Source: Hyphomicrobiales bacterium
Lineage (GTDB): Bacteria; Pseudomonadota; Alphaproteobacteria; Rhizobiales; Kaistiaceae
Length of the DNA stretch: 64,000 bases
Direction: 5' to 3'
Assembly (NCBI GenBank): GCA_017305635.1
Contig: JAFKKF010000008.1
Location: 186,001-250,000 of the forward strand
Every line of letters starts with the position of its first letter. Position 1 is the first letter of the stretch. Below are positions 44,493 to 53,117 of this stretch, piece by piece. The translations under genes and the position numbers were made by a program. The notes under the pieces were generated by a model. The model did no database searches. It was not told where the DNA came from and saw nothing but the letters and a program-made list of their open reading frames with translations.

Positions 44493-45491
44493 ATGCCCTA
44501 TCTCAGCATGGGCCAGGCGACCAACGACGCGATGCGCGTCGCCATGCGCCTCGATCCGACGATCATCGTCATGGGCCTCGATATCCGTTGGGGCGGGTCG
44601 TTCGGCCAGTTCCGCGGCCTCTATGACGAGTTCGGCGAACGCGTGATCGACATGCCGATCTCGGAGGCGCTCATCGTCGGCGCCGCCGCCGGCGCCGCAA
44701 GCCGCGGCCTCCGGACGGTCGTGTCGATGAGCTTCGTCGAGTTTTCGATGGGCGCGATGGACGAACTGGTCAACCAGGCGGCGAAACTGCGCTACATGTT
44801 CGGCGGGCAGGCCAAGGTGCCGATGGTGCTGCGCTGCGCCGACGGCACGATCCGCTCGGCGGCGGCCCAGCATTCGGAGAGCTTCGAGGCGATCTTTGCT
44901 CATGTGCCGGGGCTGAAGGTCGTGGCGCCCTCCAACGCCTATGACGCGAAGGGTCTCCTGATCGCCGCCATCGCCGACGACAATCCCGTGATCTACCTTG
45001 AGAACAAGAAGATCCAGCCGACCAAGGCGGAAGTCCCGGAGGGGCTCTACGAGGTGCCGCTCGGCAAGGCTGCGATCCGGCGCGAGGGCAGCGACGTCAC
45101 CATCGTCGCCTATTCGATCCAGGCCGTGAATGCGGCGCAGGCGGCTGATGAGCTGGCCAAGGAAGGGATCAGCGCCGAGGTGATCGACCTCAGGACCATC
45201 GTGCCGCTCGACATCGACACGGTGCTGAAGTCGGTCGCGAAGACCAAACGGGCGGTAGTCGCCCACGAAGCCTGGACCTTCGGTGGCTTCGGAGCCGAGG
45301 TCGCCGCACAGATCCAGGAGGCGCTCTTCTCCGAGCTGAAGGCGCCGGTCATGCGGGTTGGCGCGCGCCATTCGCACATCCCCTTCGCGCCCGCCCTGGA
45401 GCGCGCGATCGTCCCGGCCACGGAGGAGATCGTCGCCGCGGCACGCCGCGCCGTGGCGCTGTCCGGGCAAACCATGCAGAGGGCCTCGTGA
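44493..45491 (+). CDS. 2-oxoacid/acetoin dehydrogenase E1 beta subunit
   Basis: 332 aa. Family features are MGQATNDAMRVAMRLDPTIIVMGLDI, RVIDMPISEALIVGAAAGAASRGLR with the catalytic Glu, and the C-terminal transketolase domain (IVAYSIQAVNAAQAADEL, EVIDLRTIVPLDIDTV). It completes the TPP enzyme with E1 alpha. The stop overlaps the lipoyl-domain gene. Confidence 0.94.
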   Translation: MPYLSMGQATNDAMRVAMRLDPTIIVMGLDIRWGGSFGQFRGLYDEFGERVIDMPISEALIVGAAAGAASRGLRTVVSMSFVEFSMGAMDELVNQAAKLRYMFGGQAKVPMVLRCADGTIRSAAAQHSESFEAIFAHVPGLKVVAPSNAYDAKGLLIAAIADDNPVIYLENKKIQPTKAEVPEGLYEVPLGKAAIRREGSDVTIVAYSIQAVNAAQAADELAKEGISAEVIDLRTIVPLDIDTVLKSVAKTKRAVVAHEAWTFGGFGAEVAAQIQEALFSELKAPVMRVGARHSHIPFAPALERAIVPATEEIVAAARRAVALSGQTMQRAS

Positions 45492-45730
45492 AGCATCCCG
45501 TCATCGTGCCGAGTCTCGGGCTGGTCGAGTCCGTCACCGTCAACAAGTGGGCGCGCGCCAGCGGCGACCGCGTCGCCAAGGGGGAGATGATCGTGACCAT
45601 CGAGACGGAGAAGTCGGAGGTGGAGGTCGAGGCCCCGGCCGACGGCGTGCTCGAGATCGCGGTCGATTCCGGACCGGAGCTCGTCTCGGCCGATGCCACG
45701 CTCGGCTTTATCGACGACGGTGCCGCATGA
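45488..45730 (+). CDS. stand-alone lipoyl (biotinyl/lipoyl-attachment) domain protein
   Basis: 80 aa, GTG start, about one lipoyl domain and nothing else. IETEKSEVEVEAPADG contains the lipoyl-lysine in the hairpin turn. In normal complexes this domain is fused to an E2 acyltransferase; here no E2 catalytic domain or E3 dihydrolipoyl dehydrogenase follows. It may serve as a free acyl or aldehyde carrier for the E1, with E2/E3 supplied from elsewhere, or hand its cargo to the aldolase-pathway enzyme next door. Confidence 0.92.
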   Translation: MKHPVIVPSLGLVESVTVNKWARASGDRVAKGEMIVTIETEKSEVEVEAPADGVLEIAVDSGPELVSADATLGFIDDGAA

Positions 45731-46515
45731 AGGTCGAGGCCGGCATCGGGGGTCGTTCGGTGCGGCTTGCCGGATGGCTCGCGCTGCCCGAGCCGATCAT
45801 CGTCGAGGTCGTGGCGCGTACGGGCTTCGATTGGCTCGGCCTCGATTTGCAGCACGGAGCCTGGGACCTTGGCACTGCGTTTCGGGGAATTCAGCTTGCC
45901 GATGCGCTCGGCGTGCCGGTGCTCATTCGGCTGCCGGATGAGCAGCTTGCACTGATCCCGCGCGTCCTCGACCATGGTGCTTCGGGAGTCGTCCTCGCCA
46001 TGGCCTCGGAGCCGGCGGTGGTGCGCGGCGCGGTGGAGCGGGCGCGATACCAGCCGGCAGGGCTGCGCAGCTTCGGCGGCCAGCGCTACGGTCTGCGCCA
46101 AGGGCCGAGCAATCCGGAGGAAGTGAAGCCCTCGATCTTCGCCATGATCGAGACGCAGAGGGGCGTCGAGGCCATCGATGAGATAGCTGCGGTTGAAGGC
46201 CTTGCCGGTATCCATGTCGGCCCCGCCGACCTGGCGCTTGGCCTCGGCTTCGGAGCCGACATCTCGACGCCGGGCTACACGCGAGCCGTGGAGCGGATCG
46301 TCCAGTCGGCCCACGACCGCGGCTTGCCGGCGACCATGCACGCCGTGGCGCCAGAGCAGGTGCGACGCTGGGTCGATCTCGGCTTCGACGAGCTGGTGCT
46401 GACGACTGACATCGACCTTCTCCGCGGGGCCTTCGCCGGACTTCGCCGCGACGCCGGCAATGCCCTTGGCATCGCCGCGGAAGGCGGGGCGACTTCGACC
46501 GGCTACATGCGATAG
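45727..46515 (+). CDS. HpcH/HpaI-family aldolase
   Basis: 262 aa, start overlapping the previous stop. Motifs are WLGLDLQHGAWD (catalytic His), VLIRLPD (Arg), FAMIETQRGVEAIDEIAAVEGLAGIHVGPADL (metal Glu and Asp). These enzymes split 2-keto-3-deoxy or 2-oxo-4-hydroxy acids into pyruvate (or oxaloacetate) and an aldehyde. It is the last gene of the third LacI-controlled operon, so pyruvate made here could feed the E1. Confidence 0.94.
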   Translation: MKVEAGIGGRSVRLAGWLALPEPIIVEVVARTGFDWLGLDLQHGAWDLGTAFRGIQLADALGVPVLIRLPDEQLALIPRVLDHGASGVVLAMASEPAVVRGAVERARYQPAGLRSFGGQRYGLRQGPSNPEEVKPSIFAMIETQRGVEAIDEIAAVEGLAGIHVGPADLALGLGFGADISTPGYTRAVERIVQSAHDRGLPATMHAVAPEQVRRWVDLGFDELVLTTDIDLLRGAFAGLRRDAGNALGIAAEGGATSTGYMR

Positions 46516-46725
46516 GTGGTCTCAGGCCCATAGCGGCAGACCGCTACACGTTGCCTTCTTCTCTCGGTGGCAGCATCGGTGCAAGAAGAGCCGAACGAAG
46601 AAAACCAACGCATCAAACGACGGCATTTCGAGCATCTTCGCGAAGCCAAGGGCCACCGGGGCTCCCCGCAGCTATATGCGGTGAGTTGCCGCCGATGGTG
46701 CCACTGCGCCACAAGCCACAGAGAC

Positions 46726-47778
46726 TCATTGTCCCTTGCAGATCGGCAACGGCCGGGCCGGGGGCGGCGGATGGCTTGCCTGGTAGCGGGCGATGATCGG
46801 CCCCAGCTCGGCCGCCGACCAGAATCGCGGCACGCCGATCTGCTTCAGGCAGGCCGCGTTCCAGTAGAGTCCCGCCCGCGACGGCGAACCTCCGGCTTTC
46901 AGCGCCCGCGCGACGGCGTCGATGTCGCGCGATTCCGGATAGATATAGAGGCTCGTCGGATTGTCCTCGATCATCGACATGATCTGGCGAGCGTCCGAGG
47001 CGGACCAGCTTGTGCAGCCATTGCTGCGCCCGGCGGCGTAGTCGACCAGGGTTCCAACCGGGACGTAGCCGTCCTCGTTTGCGTAGGGGCTATCCGGATT
47101 CTTCCGCAGACAGAGGCCCTTGAGTATTTGGGCGGCATGGCCCCCGATGGCGCGCTTCCGGGCATTTGCGGTCTCGCCTTCGCCGTCGAACTGGACGAAG
47201 GACCGCGTGAACGCCGTGTCGGGTTGCATTGAGGCCCGGAAGTAGCCCTTGAACGAGGTCTTGGTTTCCGCCGTCACATAGCTCCCGCCCGTGGTCAGCA
47301 AGGAATCAAGCGCGCTGCCGAAGTTCCTGGCGCATTGGCGGCCGTTGGAGAAATCCGCGAAGCCCTTCAAGTCGCGACCGCTGCCATGGCCGGCCGACAC
47401 CGCGCGAAAGGACCGGTCGGCTTCGCATATGATGTAGAACCGCTGTCCCAGCCGATTTTCGCCCAGATCGCTGGGGCGCGTCGCATCCATGGCGAAGTAG
47501 CAGGGATTCTTGACGGCGCCCTCGCTCACCTTCCGCAGATAGAGGGCCCGTGCCCTCTCCAGGACCACGCGGGAAATCTGCCCCTCCTCGTCACCGACAT
47601 GCGCGCTCAGCCATGCCGGCACCTCTGCGACCTGCGAGGCAGCAAGGGCGTGGTCCCCGGGCGAGGGCGCGAGCCCGGCGATGCCGAGGCTCGCGAGAAG
47701 GAAAAGCTTCCGACGAATCAGCTTCTGCAAGAGCGGGCTGCACAAATGCGGGCGTTCCTTGAGGAGTTCGGAGTGCAT
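46726..47778 (-). CDS. murein L,D-transpeptidase-like (YkuD_2-type) protein
   Basis: 350 aa from MHSELLK, chosen for the AGGAGGA upstream; ATG 47823 is an alternative. The N-terminus is membrane-targeted (LIRRKLFLLASLGIAGLA, cleavage near ALAAS). VSAGHGSGRD, FSNGRQCARNFGSALDSLLTTGGSYV, GHAAQ and AGRSNGCTSWSASD reproduce the H...S-x-G-C pattern of L,D-transpeptidases with catalytic Cys. It would cross-link or modify peptidoglycan in the periplasm. It is more distant from ordinary YkuD domains; the assignment is by pattern only. Confidence 0.65.
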   Translation of the reverse strand: MHSELLKERPHLCSPLLQKLIRRKLFLLASLGIAGLAPSPGDHALAASQVAEVPAWLSAHVGDEEGQISRVVLERARALYLRKVSEGAVKNPCYFAMDATRPSDLGENRLGQRFYIICEADRSFRAVSAGHGSGRDLKGFADFSNGRQCARNFGSALDSLLTTGGSYVTAETKTSFKGYFRASMQPDTAFTRSFVQFDGEGETANARKRAIGGHAAQILKGLCLRKNPDSPYANEDGYVPVGTLVDYAAGRSNGCTSWSASDARQIMSMIEDNPTSLYIYPESRDIDAVARALKAGGSPSRAGLYWNAACLKQIGVPRFWSAAELGPIIARYQASHPPPPARPLPICKGQ

Positions 47779-47881
47779 TGGATTCTGGCTTCCTCCTCTG
47801 AGAATCAGGCCCTGGGCCAGCATGGGCGCGGATGTCGGCGGCGGAAGGTGATCGACGGATGAGGCGGAAGATTGCCGCGAG

Positions 47882-49456
47882 TCACGGTCGGATGTCGATA
47901 GCCTCGCTCAGTCGCACGAGGTCGAAATCCGAGACGAGGATGGCGACCTCAATGTCCCAGCGGCCCGGAACCGGAATGACCAGATTGTCGACACGCCAGG
48001 TCCCGTCGCCCGACTTGGTCGCCGGACGCTTGATCGGCTCGATGCCGGCGGCGGGATTCGCGATCGTCAGCGTCACTTCCTTGGCGTCGAGGGGGCCGAA
48101 ATCGCCGGTCATGATCGCGATGGAGACGGAGACGGGACCGGTACGGCCGGGCGTGACGGTGATTTCCGCCATTGCCTTGGCGGTGTGAATGTGGACCAAG
48201 GCGGGCTGGGCGGCGGCGGTCTCGATGGCGCGCGGAGGCGGGGTAAAGCGCCAGGTGGCGACCGTCGCGAGGATAGCGAAGGCGAGCGCGGCCTCGATGA
48301 CAATGGCTGCGGCCAGTCGGCGCGTGGCGGAAGGCTCGCCGCGCTCGGCCGGTCTGGTCAAACGCCAGCGGTTGATCGCCGCGAGCAGAAACAGAAGCGC
48401 CACAAGCGCCAGCTTGACCAGCAACACGCGGCCATAGGCCGTGGTGAGAAGAAGGGCAGGTGTCTCAACCTGCACCACGGCGAGCGCGATGCCCGCGACA
48501 ACCAGCGGGACGATCGCGAACGGGATCGTGCGGGAAAAGCGTGCGAGGGCATTCTGGCCCTCGCCTCGATGGAGAAGTGCCCCGAGTGGGATCAGCGCAC
48601 CGACCCAGAAGGCGACCGCCGCGGCATGCACGAAGACCGCAGGGCGGGTGAGCCATTGCGGCGGCGCGGCGCTGGCGTGGCCGCTCGCCGCCAATGCGAG
48701 ACCGACACCGACGAGAGCCAGCACGGCAAGAGTGGCTGCTGGCGCGCCGCAGATGATGCTGGCGGCCAGCCCGGCAACGAGGGCCAGGAGGGCTATGCCG
48801 AGCGTCACGGCGTAGCTCGTGCCGAAGGCCGTGTGCCAGACCATGCCCCTGGCGAAATCGGAAAGCGGCAGATCGAGCGCGTCGAGGCCCTGCAGGCCGA
48901 GTGCGATGGGCACGGAGAAGGCAGCGAGCACCATCAGGGCCTGCTCGATCCTTTGGCCCGGACGGGCGTCCCGCGAGATGAATATCCCGAAGAACACGCC
49001 GCCAATGCCGACGAAGAGACCGAGATAGAGGAGAAGGCGACAGCACCAGATGGCGATCCGAAGCGGCCAGTCGATCACCTCCGCCGAACCCGGCACCGCG
49101 CCGGCGCTGGGCGCCCCGACCGAGAAGAGCACCGAACCGCCGACCGGATGGCCGTCCTCGGAGATCACGCGCCAGGAGAGCGCGTGCGATCCCTTGCTGA
49201 CAGCTCCGGGGGCGTCGACGACAACAGCGGTGCCCTCCAGATGGTAGGAGAGTTGCGTCGTCTGGCCCTGATCGTCGACGAGGCGGAGAAAGAGCGGCGA
49301 GACCGGCTCGTTGAAGGTCAGAACGAGACGCGAGGGGGCCGCGGCCAGCACGGCACCGTCGGCCGGATCGCTGCTGACCAGCGCCGCGTGGGCGAACGCC
49401 GCCGCGGTCTGCAGGACGAGGATCGCGAGCGCGGCGAGCAACGACAGGGGGCGCAT
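47882..49456 (-). CDS. CopC-CopD fusion copper-resistance/transport protein
   Basis: 524 aa with start at MRPLSLL. The signal peptide ends AAAFAHAALVSSDPADG, leaving the CopC N-terminal His as a copper ligand; the CopC beta-domain also has EDGHPVGGS. About eight membrane segments of the CopD type follow (roughly residues 130-420), then a C-terminal FixH/YtkA-like periplasmic domain (TVTPGRTGPVSVSIAIMTGDFGPL). It handles copper import or delivery at the inner membrane. It forms a cluster with the YcnI-like and DUF2946-like genes. Confidence 0.9.
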   Translation of the reverse strand: MRPLSLLAALAILVLQTAAAFAHAALVSSDPADGAVLAAAPSRLVLTFNEPVSPLFLRLVDDQGQTTQLSYHLEGTAVVVDAPGAVSKGSHALSWRVISEDGHPVGGSVLFSVGAPSAGAVPGSAEVIDWPLRIAIWCCRLLLYLGLFVGIGGVFFGIFISRDARPGQRIEQALMVLAAFSVPIALGLQGLDALDLPLSDFARGMVWHTAFGTSYAVTLGIALLALVAGLAASIICGAPAATLAVLALVGVGLALAASGHASAAPPQWLTRPAVFVHAAAVAFWVGALIPLGALLHRGEGQNALARFSRTIPFAIVPLVVAGIALAVVQVETPALLLTTAYGRVLLVKLALVALLFLLAAINRWRLTRPAERGEPSATRRLAAAIVIEAALAFAILATVATWRFTPPPRAIETAAAQPALVHIHTAKAMAEITVTPGRTGPVSVSIAIMTGDFGPLDAKEVTLTIANPAAGIEPIKRPATKSGDGTWRVDNLVIPVPGRWDIEVAILVSDFDLVRLSEAIDIRP

Positions 49457-49519
49457 CGGAAGAATCTCCGGAAGGAGAAGCCGGGATGCGGCGGAGACTA
49501 CATCCCGGCAGCCAGTCAC

Positions 49520-50029
49520 TTACTGCTTCGGGAGGACCTTGACGCCCGGCGCGGGCGTCTCGGGCTCCGGCTTGCCGGCCTCGGGGATCTCAATCCAGCG
49601 GTCGACGCCCTTCTCGCATTCCTGCACGACAGGGAAGTAGATGTCGCTGGCCGGCAGGTCGGACGCGAGCATGCCGCGGAGGATGAACTCGTCGTAGTAG
49701 TCGTCCGGCAAATTGCCGCCGCTCCAGGTGATCTCGGTCACGCCCTGATCGAGCTTGCTGCCGTAATAGTCGTAAGCCTTTGCATACCTGCCCTTGACGA
49801 TGTCGAGGTTCCACCCGGCGTGGGGCATGGGCTTTGCGGCGATGAAGCCCTCGGGAATCTTTACGGTGATCTTTACCGTCGCTGAACCCTCGCAGCCATG
49901 TGGCACCCGGAAGACGGCCTTGTAGCTGGAACCGGCAACGGCCTCGCTGGTCTCGAGAGTGATGTGAGCGGAAGCCGCACTGGTCGCGAGGGCGAGCATG
50001 ACGGCGGCGGGGAGAACGGTCTTTCGCAT
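49520..50029 (-). CDS. YcnI-like (DUF1775) copper-handling exported protein
   Basis: 169 aa. The signal peptide ends SAASA, exposing HITLETSEAVAGSSYKAVFRVPHGCEGS, the YcnI N-terminal histidine brace region. The later KPMPHAGWNLDIVKGRYAK and EITWSGGNLPDDYYDEFI give the conserved Trp. YcnI proteins act as copper chaperones near CopC/CopD, as here. AGGAAC precedes the start. Confidence 0.9.
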   Translation of the reverse strand: MRKTVLPAAVMLALATSAASAHITLETSEAVAGSSYKAVFRVPHGCEGSATVKITVKIPEGFIAAKPMPHAGWNLDIVKGRYAKAYDYYGSKLDQGVTEITWSGGNLPDDYYDEFILRGMLASDLPASDIYFPVVQECEKGVDRWIEIPEAGKPEPETPAPGVKVLPKQ

Positions 50030-50266
50030 TGTTGATGTTCCTGTTCTCAGGATGATTGGTTTTCTTGGCCGCGCGATCGGGCGCGGCCGCCTCTTCGGCG
50101 GTTCGCGGATTTCGCTTCGATCAGCCGACGCAGCTTCGGCGCGCACACGAGGGTGCGGGCTGACGCGGAAGGCGGGATTTCCATGGGAATTGAGCCATCG
50201 GCGATCGCTACGGAGTGATCGCGCCTCAAGACCGAGTTGAAAGAATGTCGCTCTCGGCGAGCGTGG

Positions 50267-50665
50267 TCAGGCCGAGACCGGGGGAGCGCGCGGATTGAGC
50301 GGTAATCGCTCGAACGCAACGCGCGGAGCCTCGAAGAATGGCAGGGAAAGGCTCGCCGTTTCCTTCTGGCGAACGATGAGGAGGGGCGTGGCTGGGGCCG
50401 CCACGGCGTGGCCGCCGGCGATACTGCAGCCAAGGAGACAGCACTCGGGAAGATCGGAATGATTGCCCGGCCGATCCGGCGGGTCCCACTGGTTGCCGGA
50501 GTGCGCGGAACATATCGGGTTGCCCAGGAGATCGACGAGCTGCGGCTGCGCCATGGCGCCGTCGACGAAGCCGGCAATCATGGTATGCATGAGCAGCACG
50601 AAGACCGCCAGCGTGGCGATCCATTCGCCGCGCGTCTTCCGGAGCACTCCGATCTTTCCCCTCAT
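50267..50665 (-). CDS. DUF2946-like small membrane/exported protein
   Basis: 132 aa from MRGKIGV. One N-terminal hydrophobic segment (WIATLAVFVLLMHTMIAGFV) is followed by a Cys/His-containing region (ICSAHSG, CCLLGCSIAGGHAV) and a variable C-terminus. This matches small DUF2946-type proteins that lie in copper gene clusters and have metal-type Cys residues. Start and membership are tentative. The 237-bp gap to the YcnI-like gene holds nothing else I can support. Confidence 0.55.
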   Translation of the reverse strand: MRGKIGVLRKTRGEWIATLAVFVLLMHTMIAGFVDGAMAQPQLVDLLGNPICSAHSGNQWDPPDRPGNHSDLPECCLLGCSIAGGHAVAAPATPLLIVRQKETASLSLPFFEAPRVAFERLPLNPRAPPVSA

Positions 50666-50810
50666 GCGGCGGGCATCATATGCCCCCGCTTCCGCTACGC
50701 AAGACGGACACCTCGCCCCGGGGGCTGAACCGCCGTGGGTGCAGCGACCATCTGCCGTCGCTGCGCACCAGGTCGGTGACGCCAGGCAGCTCCACGCCAA
50801 TCTTCCGGCC

Positions 50811-51875
50811 TCACGTCGCCGGGGCGACGCCTTGTGTCGTGAGCCCTCTTGCGCGGGGGGGAACGCCGGTACCCTCGCCGCAGGATTCGCGCACGATCAG
50901 ATCGGTCTGCAGGACGATGCGGCGCGCGCGGGCGCTTGCCTTGCCGCCGATGCGCTCGAGAAGGAGCTGGGCCCCAAGGCTGCCGAAGGTCTCGGCCGGC
51001 TGGTCGATGACCGTGAGGAAAGGCGAGAGCACGGCAATGTGCTCGACGTCGTCGAAGCAGACCAGCGCCATGTCCCGCGGAACCTTCATGCCGCGCTCGC
51101 GCAGCGCCTCCATGGTGCCGACCACGGTCATGTTATTCACCGTGAAGATCGCCGTCGGCAGGTCCTGGAGCGCGAGGATTTCCTGCGCGGCCCGGTAGCC
51201 GCCGATGCGGTCGACCGTGGTGCGGAAGACCAATTCCTCCCGGAACGGGATGCCCGCCGCCTCGAGGGCCTCGCGATAGCCGCGCAGCCTTTCCCGGCCG
51301 GTCGAGGTGTCCTCGGCGTCGGTCACGTGCGCTATCTCGCGATGGCCGACCGCGATCAGGTGCTCGACCAGGCGCCGGGCCCCGCCGGCACTGTCGCTGA
51401 CCACCATGTCGCACTCGACCTCGGGCAGCGCCCGGTCGAGGAGGACGAGCGGGAAGCGGCCGCGCAGCAGCGACAGGATCGCGGTGCGTGAACGGTCGCT
51501 CGCCGGCGCGAGCAGCAGTCCCTCGGCACGGTGTGCGACGAGGTCCTCGATATATTCGCGCTCGAGCCTCAGGTCCCCTTCGCTGTTGCACAGGAGCACG
51601 CGGTAGCCGGCCTTGCGCGCCGCCGTCTCGGCTCCGCGGGCGACCGGCGCGAAGAAGGGATTCACGACGTCCGGCACGATCAGCCCGATCGTCTGGGTCT
51701 TCTGGGAAACGAGGCCGCGGGCAAGCCGGTTGGGCACGTAGTCGAGCGCGTGGATCGCTTCCTCGACCTTGCGCTGCGTTTCCGCATCGACGCCTTCGCG
51801 TCCGTTGATCACACGCGACACGGTCATGGCGGAGACGCCGGCGCGCCTGGCTACTTCGCGCATCGTGACGGCCAT
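50811..51875 (-). CDS. LacI-family regulator of the Xyl-like operon
   Basis: 354 aa, start after GGGAG. The helix-turn-helix is TMREVARRAGVSAMTVSRVINGREGVD with hinge YVPNRLARGLVSQKTQ. The sugar-binding core is IGLIVPDVVNPFFAPVARGAE and FDDVEHIAVLSPFLTVIDQPAE. It is divergent from the XylFGH-like importer, with two palindromes of the type GTTA-n-CG-n-TAAC in the 144-bp gap, one near its own start and one at the importer promoter. It is a likely autoregulated repressor. Confidence 0.94.
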   Translation of the reverse strand: MAVTMREVARRAGVSAMTVSRVINGREGVDAETQRKVEEAIHALDYVPNRLARGLVSQKTQTIGLIVPDVVNPFFAPVARGAETAARKAGYRVLLCNSEGDLRLEREYIEDLVAHRAEGLLLAPASDRSRTAILSLLRGRFPLVLLDRALPEVECDMVVSDSAGGARRLVEHLIAVGHREIAHVTDAEDTSTGRERLRGYREALEAAGIPFREELVFRTTVDRIGGYRAAQEILALQDLPTAIFTVNNMTVVGTMEALRERGMKVPRDMALVCFDDVEHIAVLSPFLTVIDQPAETFGSLGAQLLLERIGGKASARARRIVLQTDLIVRESCGEGTGVPPRARGLTTQGVAPAT

Positions 51876-51886
51876 CTGCGTCTCCC

Positions 51887-51976
51887 GTTACGTAACAATT
51901 GGATAATGTTACTTTATCATCAATGACTTAGCAATAGTCTCATTTGACGGTCATGATACAAGACGTTATCGATAAC
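51887..51976. promoter_or_regulatory. paired LacI operators and importer promoter
   Basis: GTTACGTAAC (51887-51896) lies just above the LacI ribosome site. GTTATCGATAAC (51965-51976) overlaps a -10-like TATCGA (51967-51972) that stands 17 bases after TTGACG (51944-51949). Both palindromes have GTTA/TAAC arms around a central CG. About 78 bases separate their centres, allowing looping. Confidence 0.6.
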
Positions 51977-52019
51977 AGTCATCGCGAACAACCATCGCGA
52001 GACATGGGAGGAAGGATCG

Positions 52020-53096
52020 ATGACGAAACCACAGGTTCTCGGGCTGGTGCTTGCCCCGCTCGCGCTCGGCACCGCCATCACCATCGCCGCCGCGCCGGCC
52101 ATGGCCGAAGGTGCCTGCACGCCCGGCAAGACCCACAAGATCGCCTTCATGCTGAAACAGCAGACGGCGTTCCGCTACCTCAATGCCGATATTCCCTTCT
52201 TCAAGAAGACGGCCGAGGCCGCCGGCTATGAGGTGGTCGTCCAGTCGGCCGAGAATGACGCACAGAACCAGATTTCTCAGGCCGAGAACGTGATCACCCA
52301 GGGCGTCGACGCGATCGTCATCCAGCCGGTCGATTTCCACGTCGCCGCCGGCATTGCCGAGATGGCGGAGAAGGCCGGCATCCCGCTTGCCTCCTATGAC
52401 GACCTCATCCTCGGCGCCGCGCAGGCCGGCTATATCGGCCGCGATCCGAAGGACGGCGGCGCCGCGGCCGCGAAGGCGGTCGTCGCCAAGGTTCCAAAAG
52501 GCAACTACGTGCTGATCGGTGGCGATGCCGGGCAGACCGGTTCCACCCTCATGCAGGAGGGCTACCACACGGTCCTTGATCCGCTCGTCGCCAACGGGGA
52601 CATCAAGATCGTGATGGATCAGTTCACGCCCGCCTGGAAGACCGAGCCGGCGCAGGCCAATGCCGAGAACGCGCTGACCGCCAACGGCAACAAGGTCGAT
52701 GCGTTCCTCGTCTCCTATGACGGCATGTCGCTCGGCGTCCTGCAGGCAATCGAGGCGGCCGGCATCAAGGCGGGCACCATTCCCGTGACCGGGCAGGACA
52801 TGGAACTCGCGGCCGCGCAGGCGATCGTCGAGGGCCGCCAGTTCGGCAGCCTGTGGCCTGCTCCGGACGAGATGGCCGTCGCCGGCGCCAAGGCCGCCGT
52901 CGCCATGGCCGAGTGCAAGGATATCGGCGCCACCACGACCGCCGATAACGGCGCCGGCCAGGTTCCTTGGGTCAAGACGCCGATCTACCTCGTCAGCCAG
53001 GACCAGATGGCAGACTTCGTCTGCAAGCATCCGTATTGGCTGAACATCGACGAGGTCTACAAGAACGTCCCGGACAAGAAGCCCGTCTGCCAGTAG
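52020..53096 (+). CDS. XylF-like sugar ABC substrate-binding protein
   Basis: 358 aa; the ribosome site GGGAGGAAGG is strong. It has a signal peptide ending PAMAEG. The mature part follows XylF closely in pattern: KKTAEAAGYEVVVQSAENDAQNQISQAENVITQGVDAIVI, NALTANGNKVDAFLVS and VTGQDMELAAAQAIVEG. A pentose or similar sugar is the likely ligand. It starts the LacI-controlled operon. Confidence 0.92.
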   Translation: MTKPQVLGLVLAPLALGTAITIAAAPAMAEGACTPGKTHKIAFMLKQQTAFRYLNADIPFFKKTAEAAGYEVVVQSAENDAQNQISQAENVITQGVDAIVIQPVDFHVAAGIAEMAEKAGIPLASYDDLILGAAQAGYIGRDPKDGGAAAAKAVVAKVPKGNYVLIGGDAGQTGSTLMQEGYHTVLDPLVANGDIKIVMDQFTPAWKTEPAQANAENALTANGNKVDAFLVSYDGMSLGVLQAIEAAGIKAGTIPVTGQDMELAAAQAIVEGRQFGSLWPAPDEMAVAGAKAAVAMAECKDIGATTTADNGAGQVPWVKTPIYLVSQDQMADFVCKHPYWLNIDEVYKNVPDKKPVCQ

Positions 53097-53117
53097 GCGC
53101 TTGGCCGGCCCGCAACC

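Noticed and set aside
48185..49885. 566-codon plus-strand open frame
   Set aside because: Antisense to the CopC-CopD fusion gene, highly charged and repetitive; the real gene on the other strand has full domain motifs.
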